16,716 nucleotides of DNA from Spongospora subterranea (GCA_900404475.1 OUQQ01000465.1:1-16716); one strand, 5' to 3'; positions 7,740-16,716 are shown, numbered from the stretch's first letter. The notes: generated by a model from the letters alone, not told the origin. A program made the numbers and translations.

Positions 7740-9529
7740 ATGAAAGTGGCGGGACGAGCAGCGTTAGTAAATCATCAGCATATGTTCGCAAACGGTTCGC
7801 TGAGATTCTGTGTTTCAGGTGCGCTGAATGCGCCATGCGCAAATGCCGATGTGGTCGTGGCCGTCCATGTTCGCGATGTGTCGCCAGAGGTATTATCTGC
7901 CGAGATCAGGATTCGTCACGCCTGAGCCTAACCGTCCAGCCATCATCGAAATTCCCAACTCCCGCCCAGTTCCCATCCTTTGTCTCCACCCGGCAGGCGA
8001 ACGCCATGATCTTCGGCCATAGGCTCTTCCCCAGGGAAGACGTCGCCCGTGCCCTCGTCACTAACGCCAAAGCGATCTACGGGGTGAGATGGCTTTATCT
8101 ATCGGAATCCCAATTCCGTTCGTACCACCAGCTGGTGACCGCTTGGGCTTTGGGTAAGGTTATCGACGATATGCCTAAAAGTTTCCCAACCGGACAGTTC
8201 AAGATGACGGCCGCGTCAGACCCGAACGCCTGGGAACATGTGGAATCTGCCATTCTCTTGATGCAGTTCACGGCGCAAGGAGTTGAAATCCGGCTCAATA
8301 AAAACGCCGAATCGCTCTGGGGCTACACCAATCAGGACATTGCCAGGTTCGCCGCCGATCACAAGTCGATGGTGGATATCGCCACGGCCTCGACCGGAAC
8401 CAGTAAGAAGTACGCCCCGTTCCTGATGCAGCTGTTCTCTCCCAGCTGCTATATGACTTTCACCATGTTGAACCTGGCCGGGAACTACCAGAATTGCAAA
8501 GCGGCCTCGTTCGACTGCAGTATCACGCGGCGAGACGGCAGGCAATGTCCCATGATCTGCAATTTTCGCCAAAAAGACCTTCCAACGGGCGATGTTCAGA
8601 TGGTATTCCGATTAACCGATCCGGATGGGAAATCGTTATCTCAGTTCCCCATCTGGGACACGTTGGACTCGTTCCAGGATCAGCTGTTCTTCTCGCCGGT
8701 CGACGGTGTCACCGGTCAACGCCTGTCCGATCTGGTCCCCGAGGATGTCGTCGAGGTGCTCCTGTTCGGCAACCAGATGTTCTCCCCGTTCGAGGTGACG
8801 GAATTCTCCCGAAACCCCAACTCCCACCAGGCCTATCGTCAACTGGAACTGGTGCTCTTCCCCGGCCAAATTGACGTTTTCCGCACCAACATAGCCGCCT
8901 CCACAATGCGAACTGGGTTCCAGAAACAGTCGCGTCAGAAGACATCGCCAACGCCAAATGAGCAGTTTTTCCCCACTCCGCAATCGTCGATTTTGCGGTT
9001 TTTGACCGAGAACGGCATCGGTGCCGATCCGATCCCGGCGATCTTGGTCGTGTCGTGGACGATTGGTGATCCAATCTCGGGTCCCAGATTGAAAGCGTGG
9101 TTGAATCCCGAAGGGGAGCGCCTTTGGGGCGTCACCAATGAGGATCTGCAAAAAGCACTGTTCGAAGAAACCATCTCACACGTTGACCAATCGAGCGGAA
9201 CGTCGATGAAGGTGGCACCGATTCTGTTGCGCCTTATCAATCCACGATCATGGCCAACTGTGGCGGCGATTTGGAATGAGGTCGGATCTGTTTTGTGTTG
9301 TCGAAAACACTTTCGCTGAAGTTGTGCACAGTTGTGGTTTCGCGAGATTCGTGTGTTTTCGTCGCCGATCGAGATCCAGCGATGGGATCGAACCTCGACA
9401 CCGATGGTGGTCCATGGGTTCCTGACGTCGAGCACGCCGCACTGCCAGTTCGACACGGTGGCGATGGCGGTCCTGAATCCATCCGAATCCGATATCGAAT
9501 CTCTTCAAATCATTCAATCGCCCATATGA
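7740..9529 (+). CDS. Zn2Cys6 (fungal-type) transcriptional regulator with two PAS-like domains, three exons
   Basis: Model: join(7740-7762, 7819-9280, 9332-9529), 560 aa. Exon 1 is short (ATG plus 20 nt). Intron 1 (GTTAGT...TTTCAG, 56 bp) rejoins in phase to give MKVAGRAACAECAMRKCRC, completing an exact binuclear cluster C-x2-C-x6-C-x5-C-x2-C-x6-C (C9, C12, C19, C25, C28, C35; C17 is extra). This cluster binds DNA with two zinc ions. Two similar PAS-like domains follow, at about 147-265 (NKNAESLWGYTNQDI, then SGTSKK-like and APFLMQL) and about 413-550 (NPEGERLWGVTNEDL, SGTSMKVAPILLRL). Intron 2 (9281-9331, 51 bp, GTCGGA...CACAG) contains a stop. Removing it gives exactly the residue count between matching points of the two domains and continues into QRWDRTSTPMVV, the partner of TRRDGRQCPMIC. 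Zn2Cys6 plus PAS recalls the fungal ERT1/AcuK regulators of carbon metabolism, but orthology cannot be claimed. Likely nuclear; target genes unknown. Confidence 0.88.
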
Positions 9530-10412
9530 CATTCTGTTCGCGTCCCCCTATTTGCTGTAGGTTCTTGGTTCCGTCCCCCTCCCCCATTTCTTTCCAGATG
9601 ACCCTTACTGTTAGAACTGTGCCCAGTTTGCAATACCAATGGACAATGATGGTTCCCGAATCTTATGGCTCCAGCGAGACGTTCCGGTCAATAAGATCAT
9701 GGTCTTTCCCGTTCTCAAACTGTAATCGAGAGCATTATCATTTTATATATTTATAAGGAAGTTGTCTAATCCCCCAAAACAAGCCCTGGCCTAGTCCATC
9801 GCTCCAGATAATCCAAGCAGTTCCAAAGCGTTTGACCGTTCAAGCGCCAATCACTCAGGCAATCTGTTCAATATCTCTGGCGCCAACGACAACGAGCAGC
9901 TTAGCCGTTTCTTGCTCAACGTCCATCTCGGGGCTCTGCGGTTTCGTTGAACCTGAAATTTTCATTGGGGGTCACATGGGGTTTATAAACATCTTTCGCT
10001 TCAAAAACACGTCCTTCGTCTTCGTCACATACATCTCCTTGTTTATTGGTAATCTACTTCAGCCATTTCCTCGTCATAGTATCGCTTTTCTTTTGCAACG
10101 CGCTGGCCCGTTTGTCGAGAAATTTTCCGCGATTTTCTCAAAGATAATCTAGCCGGTTAAACACTAATGAGCGGGCGCTAAATCACGCCGTTTGAACGAT
10201 GAACTGATAGCTGAAATGATAATATTTAGATTATTAGAATGAAAAAATTGATCCGTATTCTTTTTTCTCGCACTGAAGTGAATACTGTTAAAAACTCCTT
10301 ACATGACCAGGCATTGCCCAACATCTGATTTGGACACCTTTTTATGTGCAACATGCCACTGACCCTTTGAGGGCTGGGTTTCCCCATGTATCGCGCGAAA
10401 ATCTATGGCCAA
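9530..10412. other. Convergent intergenic region with possible exon-like pieces
   Basis: This lies between the stop of the + strand regulator and the stop of the - strand E-Syt-like gene, so it should hold both 3' ends; AT-rich sequence near 9738-9757 could serve polyadenylation. Two + strand pieces look coding-like: one after an acceptor-like GTGCCCAG at about 9627 (peptide with NDGSRILWLQRDV) and one after CCTAG at 9794 (9795-9956, Ser/Asn-rich, ends LSRFLLNVHLGALRFR). I could not link them by splice phase to the regulator or to each other. A 106-codon frame at 9832-10152 has no recognisable content. Confidence 0.3.
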
Positions 10413-13400
10413 TCAGCGACCCTGACCAGCCAAAACAAGTGGGAATTTACCAGAGAGTTCCACAAGATTTGAGTCGAATAATGGCCTTAATGGGCTCGTG
10501 TCGTCATCGCGGTTCGTTATGTAGTTGTCGTCGACCGCAAAACTATTGCACCTGCTGCGACGCCCGGCAACTGCCAACGTGGCATTATCGACGGCCGCGG
10601 AAACAAGGTCGTCCATGATTTGGCGAATGACATCGATCGACGAATTCTCGCTGATATCTGTGATATCCTCCTGATGGAAGTTGGGCGGACCAGAATCCGT
10701 ATCGCAATCCGACGAACGCGGCGAATTTCCTCGAACCGATTGACTCGCGAGCGACGGTGCACATGATCCGATTTGGCTCCGCGAAAATTCTATCGAAAAC
10801 AAAAAATTCAAAGGATGAACGACACCATCAACAAATGCCCAAACAAACGATAGGAACCTGGATCATTTTTGAAGGAGAGCACAGGAGCAGAAATAAACTG
10901 GTTTCTATGACCCAGCTGAGTGATGAAATCGGTCGCGTGAAACTCTGCTGTAATGGACAGAAGTACGCTGCCGCCATTATCCAAAACCAAGTCGCCCCGA
11001 TAGAGGCCGCCCTCGACAAAGATCAGTTCGCTCATCTCTATCGCCGTCGATCCCAACAAGCTTTTCCCATTGAACGCCCTGAAACAACAGGAACAATTAC
11101 ATCATGCTCAGAAAACAATTTTGAACTCGTAAAATGCAACACGAACTGTAGGAAAAAAAGCAAAATGAAAATTAGGAAAACACCGGCATTTGACAGCAAC
11201 CAGATAAAAACTAATGATGAAACCAAGTTTGTAAGAATTGAAATGAATACATACCTGAACACAATTTTGGACGAGTGAAATCCTGACACATTTTCGATAA
11301 AATCGAGAACAGCGTCCTGGAAGTAGGCGATAGGTTCGGAGTATTTGAGATCGGGAGAATGCTGATGGAGTTCGCGATCGCCAAGCGAAACGGTGACCAT
11401 CGGCGACCAATCCGGGCCAGGTGGATTAGGGTCAATCAACGCCATGGAATGGAGCACAATACGAACGATCCCTGCCCGATCTGTTCCTAGATGGATTCCG
11501 TTTTCATAATAACGAAGCGCTGACTCCAATCCCTGCACGATTTTGATCATCAAAGAGCTGCACGTCAACAAAAGTCAAATAAAACATTCTAAAAAAAGTC
11601 GCAATGGGCCAAAACAAGTAGCAGTTGAGTTAAAAACAAACAAAACCCTTTGCTAATTACCTTCTGAACAATGCTAGCATTGCTTGCACTAGGCGGAATT
11701 AACGGTTCCCAGAGCAAACGCAGTTTCAAAACCGGCCCGAAATTGTTCCGCTTCAACGCCATCTCCCAGTCGTTGCAAGACGAGACGGAAGACCGAAACG
11801 CATCTTCGACAATTGTGGACCCTTTGCAGATTACACGACCGTTGACAAGCAAGCGAACGTGGAGCGCGCCTTCTATGAGGCCAATAGTGTCAGTTTGGAC
11901 AAGACAACGCGACATGACATTAACTAACCGCTTTCAGCACGACGAGACAGCGCCGTATGTGGCGACACAATGAAAACGCAATTGGAATCAAAACAGCTGG
12001 CCGATGCTACACATGTCCGAACCTATGAAAGGAGCACCATGATCAAAAGGTAAAACTACAAAGTACTTTTACAAAACGTAGAACAAAATTAACCATTCAG
12101 TTGGAACCAACATTGTTCAAAAACAATCCTATAAGGTTGAACTAAAGCAACATGCAAAAAAAATGCACCACACCTGAGAGCCCATGGTCATTTCAAAGAC
12201 TGCTTTTGGGTTTTTAGAGGTATTTAGGACAGAGTCTAGGCCAGAACTGGTTCCAAGCACGCGTAGCGATAGGAGGCCTGACCGGGAAGATGTGAACGTG
12301 ATGTCGCTATAAATTGCCACAAAACAAAACAATAAACTCACAAATAATCACAAAAAAAACGCTCTCCGAAATGAAAACGTTGTTGGAAAACACACAAACA
12401 AATCACCTGATGGAGCGAATACAGGCAGATACGCATCTGGATCATCAACGGACAGCCGGAAGTCCAGCTTCGTATTCCGGATGATTTTGTGCAGATGATT
12501 GAGAATAAATTCTTCGACCTGTTTGGGCGTATTCGTCAGCAGCATGTTCGGGTAATGAGACGGTGAATTTCCCAACATATGGTACACGGGAGGCGTCCAT
12601 GTATCCGACTTTGATATCCAGGTCGAGGACGGGCTCAGGTGGGTTCAGCAACTGCATCGTATAGGCGCCGAAGAATGGACGCTCGTCCTGGGTCATTCTC
12701 AAGTTACTCAACGTCGTACATAGAAGGAAAACGAAAAAGGAATCGCAGGAAGAAACACACCTGTCGGTTGAAAAACCGCAGTTGGACGGCAGAGTTAAGA
12801 TGAGTTAAGCGGCATACGACAAGAACGTTTCCAAACGCGACCATTTTTACGGAAAAACGAATTTCGACGAGACCGTCGAAATTGAGGTTGAGGTCGAGGA
12901 CATGGTCATGGTCTGTACATGGACGGGAGCGGATCGATGTTCCTCCTATCAGCAAATGAGAAGAAGATCAACCATAAAAAAGTCGTGCAATTGCTCAAAC
13001 AGTGACAAAACGACGCGGGTGAAACCCACCAACGTAACGGTTGATATCGATTGCAATGAGTTTGGTGTAAAAAGCATTAACGCATTGGGCAACAATCTGG
13101 CGTTCACTGAACAAGCAAAGGACGATGTTACCAGGTAATTGCGGCTCAAGATGGGCGCGAAGATTATCAACGCGCGGCTGGCCCCGGATGATGCGCAGCG
13201 ATAGGAGAGAGACGGAATGAATTCCGGTCGTCTTCAAACTCGCTATTCGAGAACCGAGCGCCGTTCTTAGACGGGATTCCAGCAAACGATAGTGGCGGGG
13301 CCAGATATCTCGTAAAAACGAGTTCAGCCAGTCGCCCTGATCTTCGACCCAGACCATGTTCCGGTATTCCCGAGCCGGGGCGGTGTCGCTGGCTGAATCC

Positions 13401-13882
13401 GAGGGCGGGATGAACTGCAAAATTGCCAGCATGAATAGTGCGGCAATGACAACATTGAACTGGGCGTAGCCCAGTAGATATGCGATGAATACGAGGACGA
13501 TTCCGAAGGTCGTCGCCCGCGACCTAGAGTCCATCTGCGATTCCCCATCGTCACTGGCGAGCGGAGCCATCGCGGACAGCACAATGATGGATCCGGTCAA
13601 AGTAAACACAATGTAGTTCCAGTGGTAGTTCGTTACGGCCGAGACCCGACTCCACCGTAACCGGCTATGTTCCGACTGTACCAGCGGCACCACATGACGT
13701 GTGATAAAAGTGTCCCACGGCGAATTGGAGATTTGACACCACAGAATTGTAGCCGCAAGAACACAGGAATCGCAGCAAAAAGCGTGACGTATATCAGTAC
13801 CATATTTAGTGAAAAACAAATCAATTGGTGTTGAGATAACGGATTGCTGAAGAACCATTTTTTCTGTTATATATCTGTCCAT
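10413..13882 (-). CDS. Extended-synaptotagmin/tricalbin-like protein (TM region, SMP, two C2 domains), ten exons
   Basis: Model on the complement: 13882-13132, 12945-12761, 12687-12586, 12518-12407, 12277-12174, 12022-11929, 11872-11661, 11532-11255, 11078-10849, 10789-10413; 814 aa, all splice phases consistent. Hydrophobic segments lie at about 89-107 and 124-157 (ER-anchoring hairpin in this family). An SMP lipid-transfer domain spans about 178-383 (WLNSFLRDIWPRHYRLLESRL, RIIRGQPRVDN, LDLNLNFDGLVEIRFSVKM, PEPVLDLDIKV, then VEEFILNHLHKII). A C2 follows at about 384-515 (GLLSLRVLG...NPKAVFEMTMGSQVRT) and a second at about 540-660 (AGIVRIVLHSMAL...PMVTVSLGD, then LLGSTAIEMSELI). The Asp ligands expected in Ca2+-binding loops are mostly missing. 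The tail is acidic and Ser-rich. Family role: tethering ER to plasma membrane and moving lipids. Introns range from 56 to 186 bp. The donor before the last exon is ambiguous (10848, 59-bp intron, chosen), as is the start (M1 or M9). Confidence 0.85.
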
Positions 13883-13909
13883 ACTGTATAATACATATAA
13901 TTAGGTTGA

Positions 13910-14415
13910 TTATTTGAGCGGCTTCATGGCGCAAATCTCGCGAACAAACAGCTCGATACTAGAAAATTTGGCCTGGCATTGAGGATTATCTCTGGGTTGC
14001 AGATTGTGGAGCATGTGATGCAATTTGGCTTCAGTCTGCGGATTGGGAATGCCGGCGATGGCGTATTGCCTGACATCATTAACTAGAGTCACCGCCGACA
14101 CCATTAAGTCATACAAATCCGGATTAGTCAACGCCTGAAACAACGACTCAGCATGGTTCGACACGACCCGGCTCGGTTAGAACCTCCAGAACGCTTACAT
14201 TGAAGTTGTATTCAGCGCATACGGCGGCGACCAGTTGATCCGCCTTGTCCTGGTGGATTCTATCCATAATCTGCGACGACCGGCTCATGCGTTCCAACTC
14301 AATCACGCCCCTTATGTAGGGACGAACGACCTCATTTGACTCTGTGCCTGGCCGGGAACAGCCACAATAGTTAGACGGCGCACTTTTGGACAATTCTCCC
14401 CGTTTCTCTCTCCAT
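13910..14415 (-). CDS. Small unknown protein of about 129 aa, up to three exons
   Basis: The firm part is two exons, 14339-14199 and 14134-13910, joined by a 64-bp intron with a strong donor GTAAGC, acceptor GTTGTTTCAG and CTGAG as a likely branch site; phase 0 on both sides. A possible first exon is 14415-14392 (8 codons) with intron 14340-14391 (52 bp, donor GTCCAA, CTAAC inside); without it, translation could start at ATG 14288. The protein is helical-looking and hydrophilic with no signal peptide or membrane segment: RMSRSSQIMDRIHQDKADQL, then LTNPDLYDLMVSAVTLVNDV, then FSSIELFVREICAMKPLK at the end. I do not recognise the family. Its stop lies only 27 bp before the ATG of the E-Syt-like gene on the same strand. 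Confidence 0.6.
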
Positions 14416-15238
14416 CACTGTCTACTGTAACATACAATAAATAATCCGGACACGTTGACGAAAGCCGTTCAGCTTTTGGCCCAATGCGCTTATACTCAGT
14501 TGATCAGGTGTCTCTTTCTGGCCTAAATTTTCAACTTCAACTTCAGTTGCAGGAGTGCTGGGATATTGCATGCAAAAGGCGCAGGGTGAACATGTTGCTT
14601 GTTTTTGTCCGTTTTGGTTCGAAAATGCTCAGAACTGAAGCACACCAGGCAATCGATCGAAAATGTAGAACTATGAGATGGTTCCACTCTGGAGACGTTT
14701 GCCCTGGAATTTGGGGTAGCGGCTTCAACCTGAGAATTAGTCACTATCAAATTCTAGGAGCGAGAAAAAGAACGATTCAACATAAAAATCTCGTGATGCC
14801 TAAATTGGAAATAAATGAAACAGTTTTCGTATTGATTTTATGGATGTTAAACGAGGGCTCATGATTTTTCAAGGCATTTGCCAAATTATTATGAACCAAA
14901 CCGAATTCAATTTCTGTTAATCTCAGCCAGATCATGCTCTGCAAATACCGAAATCCGCACTTTCCCGTCCCCATTTGTTTTACGAATATATCGCGTTTAT
15001 TTTCTGCATTCTGACACCCTCAAGAGGAGTGATTTTATTGGCGAGGAACGTCAACGGGTGCGGCGACATCGTGGAACAAAATGACGGTTCATGGTCTCGG
15101 ATGAACATAGTATGATGGCCCTGTGTCAAAGAACCCATAGCAGTGGTCGATGAAAGGAAGATGAAAAATATTCGGGTGTAATTATTCGTGGTAAGCAAGT
15201 TGTGTCGACGTCAATATCTTCAGCATTCAGTGATATGA
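14416..15238. other. Unassigned stretch
   Basis: A + frame of 126 codons (14484-14864) and shorter - frames lack recognisable motifs. Around 15020-15115 a + frame reads LLARNVNGCGDIVEQNDGSW, which might be a decayed piece of the protein whose fragment follows at 15239, but I cannot align it with confidence. The promoter of the small - strand gene should lie near 14416-14500. Confidence 0.4.
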
Positions 15239-15604
15239 ATGGCAGGAAGTCGACGTATCTGGTTAACAGATAATGTTCACGTTGTGATATGTTCGCAATG
15301 GCATTGTCCACAAGTGCTGCTACTAGTCAATACGTCATTAAATGAAGTGAACCTTCTAGCGTTGCCAGAATCGCATCAACAGGGTAGTTGCGAACTTCTG
15401 GACATTCAGGGCGGTAAAATTCTCGTTCGAATGGGCGATATCGATAGACCCCATATTGTTATTGTTGGGGCTGATTCAGGTGACAAAAAAAATCATGCAA
15501 GTGGACCCAATTTGCAGTTCTCCATGCACTACCAAACTTATTCACAGTGGGGAGTTGCCCCGAAGTCGGAGTGTGCTGTGTGTAGCAGTGTAGGCAATTT
15601 ATAA
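15239..15604 (+). pseudogene. Fragment resembling the acylaminoacyl-peptidase (APEH) beta-propeller region
   Basis: The first 80 or so codons follow the pattern of the late propeller of acylamino-acid-releasing enzyme: RRIWLTDNVHVVICSQW (family: RcWs.Ds..VvfSs..), VLLLVNTSLNEVNLLALPE (family: l.vVd...G.v..Lt), GSCELLDIQGGKILV (family: GSW.LLdi..dl.v) and RPHIVIVG. The full enzyme is about 700 aa and has a C-terminal prolyl-oligopeptidase catalytic domain; no GxSxGG-like catalytic block is found in the window on this strand. From about 15528 the frame enters an inverted repeat, where homology ends. It is probably a truncated duplicate, or one exon of a gene that I cannot complete. Confidence 0.45.
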
Positions 15605-15927
15605 TTATTCCACATTCTGATTTTTCGGAAGAAATGGTGTCGTTTTTCCAACGTATTGGTGTAAAAGGCAAGCTCTTTGACTCTGCTGATGATAGAAGTG
15701 AAAGATGAAGATACAGTGTTTCAGGAATCTATCTAGAGTTTAAAAAATATAGTTGCCAGCATCTTTTGGTTCTCAACTCTTCAGGAGAGTCAAAGAGCTT
15801 GCCTTTTACACCAATACGTTGGGGAAACGACACCATCTCTTCCAAAAAGTTCGAATGAGGAACAATTATAAATTGCCTACACGCTCCGACTTTTGGGCAA
15901 CTCCCCACTGTGAATAAGTTTGGTAGT
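15528..15927. repeat. Large imperfect inverted repeat (arms about 157 and 142 bp, loop about 101 bp)
   Basis: The left arm, 15528-15684, begins ACTACCAAACTTATTCACAG and ends CTCTTTGACTCT. The right arm, 15786-15927, is its reverse complement with scattered substitutions and one gap of about 15 bp (the left arm has extra GTGCTGTGTGTAGCA-like sequence before GTGTAGGC). Translated outside-in, the arms give related peptides (TTKLIHSGELP(K/R)SRSV, and in another frame RIGVKGKLFDS), and many differences between the arms are silent, as expected for a duplicated coding region. The transcript could fold into a long hairpin. Confidence 0.92.
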
Positions 15928-16180
15928 AGTAGTCCACTCATTATCAGTATAAAGTTCTGGTAAAGGTACGGTACATAGTTAGCTGCTCACCTTTTTTGAT
16001 ACGGAAGGTATAACCACCATATTTCATTGCAGTATAGTGCTCGAATAAATAACACGTATCCCCTTCAAGACCACGCCTAGCATTAGCACAATAGAATTGA
16101 CAATCAGAGCGAATATTCCTGGCGAGCATATCTAGATACTTTCGACAGTTCGCCTCTAAGCTCAGCTTCTTATATGACTG
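15877..16180 (-). CDS. Unknown protein, partial, two exon-like segments
   Basis: Segment 16180-15991 is open from a plausible acceptor (CTCTCGCCAG) and reads as compact protein with several Cys: ANCRKYLDMLARNIRSDCQF, CANARRGLEGDTCYLFEHY, then GGYTFRIKK. It ends at a strong donor GTGAGC. Splicing to 15956 (acceptor TTTACCAG, intron only 34 bp, CTAAC inside) keeps phase and gives ELYTDNEWTTTTKLIHSGEL, ending with the stop at 15877-15879. The intron is shorter than the others in the window, so readthrough or another acceptor is possible. The family is not recognised. Upstream exons would lie beyond 16183 and were not identified. Its 3' part is the right arm of the inverted repeat. Confidence 0.4.
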
Positions 16181-16183
16181 CTG

Positions 16184-16716
16184 GCGAGAGATGGCTATAA
16201 CACAGCTGAGAAGGCTTGAAACAAGATATAATTGCCCTAACCGGGCTTGGGGCGCTGCGATTGAACTGTTGCGATCCGACTATTGAAAGACGAGACGAGA
16301 TTGATTGCTGATGCAACAAGGACTTCATCAGCGCCTGCGTCCTAAGCTCTGGCCGGCCTGGTCTTGAGATCATGTACTTGATCCTCCGACGAGATTGTCG
16401 ACGACATTACGCAAAACAGACCAGTCATCGAAAGCATCATCGTAACATGAAAACCAGGCCGTTTTGAGCATCTCCACCGGTCTCTCTATCTGTATCTCTA
16501 AACAGGAAAACTGCGCGGTTTAGAGAGCCACGACTGCGAAACATAACTTCAATTGGAAATGGGCCACTAGAAAAGACTGGATCAAAAAGCTGGATCAAAA
16601 AGTGCGTGCCAGTCTTTGAATCCAGTCTTTTCTGTTGGCTGGATTCAATAAATAATCATTCGAATTAAATCAGAGGCCCCGCCATACAAATGACTGGTGG
16701 AGGCCGTAGTCCAGCA
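16184..16716. other. Window end, no supported gene
   Basis: A - frame at 16170-16373 has no recognisable motif. The only clear structure is the small inverted and tandem repeat at 16569-16633, listed separately. Confidence 0.4.
16569..16633. repeat. 14-bp inverted repeat with a 13-bp tandem duplication inside
   Basis: AGAAAAGACTGGAT (16569-16582) is the perfect reverse complement of ATCCAGTCTTTTCT (16620-16633). CTGGATCAAAAAG is present twice in tandem (16577-16589 and 16590-16602), starting within the left arm. It may be the terminus of a small element, or a hairpin. Confidence 0.85.

Noticed and set aside
7713..8022. Overlapping + frames in the Zn2Cys6 N-terminal region
   Set aside because: The 7713 frame is real only up to 7762 as exon 1; beyond the donor it and the other overlapping frame are shadows of exon 2.
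8095..9532. Many minus-strand frames of 67-173 codons opposite the PAS gene
   Set aside because: They are antisense shadows of a strongly coding, GC-richer exon and have no motifs of their own.
9832..10152. 106-codon + frame with hydrophobic segments
   Set aside because: No recognisable domain, Ser/Ile-rich composition and no start-context support; it lies in a convergent 3' region.
10757..11278. 173-codon + frame opposite the E-Syt exons
   Set aside because: It covers exon 9 and the intron on the minus strand, where C2 motifs and splice phases support the minus-strand reading; the + frame is basic and low in motif content.
12946..13131. Open minus frame continuing past exon 1 of the E-Syt-like gene to 12995
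   Set aside because: The SMP pattern resumes at 12945 after a phase-1 GTAACA/GATAG intron, and the read-through peptide does not fit the domain.
1..16716. CRISPR arrays, bacterial operons, rRNA genes
   Set aside because: No regularly spaced repeats and no rRNA-like stretches; tRNA signals, introns and protein families point to a eukaryote.

Overview
The window reads as a eukaryotic nuclear genome segment. The evidence is a pol III type tRNA-Pro gene, a fungal-type Zn2Cys6 regulator, an extended-synaptotagmin/tricalbin-like gene, and GT-AG introns whose phases join conserved protein blocks exactly. Zn2Cys6 proteins are mainly fungal, so a fungus (perhaps early-diverging) or a close unicellular relative is the best guess. 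The species cannot be told from the sequence. Gene density is low and decayed mobile DNA is common.

Layout, left to right. 1-206: a 60-bp near-perfect inverted repeat holding two tail-to-tail copies of one ORF end. 821-1648 (-): a DDE transposase pseudogene with at least two frameshifts. 2573-3857 (+): a DUF676/ROG1-type serine esterase (alpha/beta hydrolase) with a probable 5' intron. 3858-6330: no confident gene. About 6330-6990 (+): a degenerate Ty1/copia pol tail (reverse transcriptase end, RNase H, C-terminus). 7210-7281 (+): tRNA-Pro(UGG). 7740-9529 (+): a three-exon Zn2Cys6 regulator with two copies of a PAS-like domain, preceded by a TATA box and a G-rich tract. 10413-13882 (-): a ten-exon E-Syt/tricalbin-like membrane-contact lipid-transfer protein of about 814 aa (TM region, SMP domain, two degenerate C2 domains, acidic/serine-rich tail). 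13910-14415 (-): a small unknown protein ending 27 bp upstream of the E-Syt ATG. 15239-15604 (+): an orphan fragment resembling the propeller of acylaminoacyl peptidase, running into a large inverted repeat (15528-15684 / 15786-15927). 15877-16180 (-): an unknown coding-like exon pair whose 3' end is the right arm of that repeat.

The genes do not form a pathway or operon. No clear new multi-gene system is visible. The most unusual signals are the inverted duplications of ORF 3' ends near both edges, the internally duplicated PAS domain of the Zn2Cys6 protein (which by itself predicts a 51-bp intron with an in-frame stop), and the consistent small-intron grammar (about 51-73 bp, branch sites of CTGAC/CGCTGA type). 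All exon models come from reading frames, splice phases and remembered family motifs. No database search or transcript data was available.
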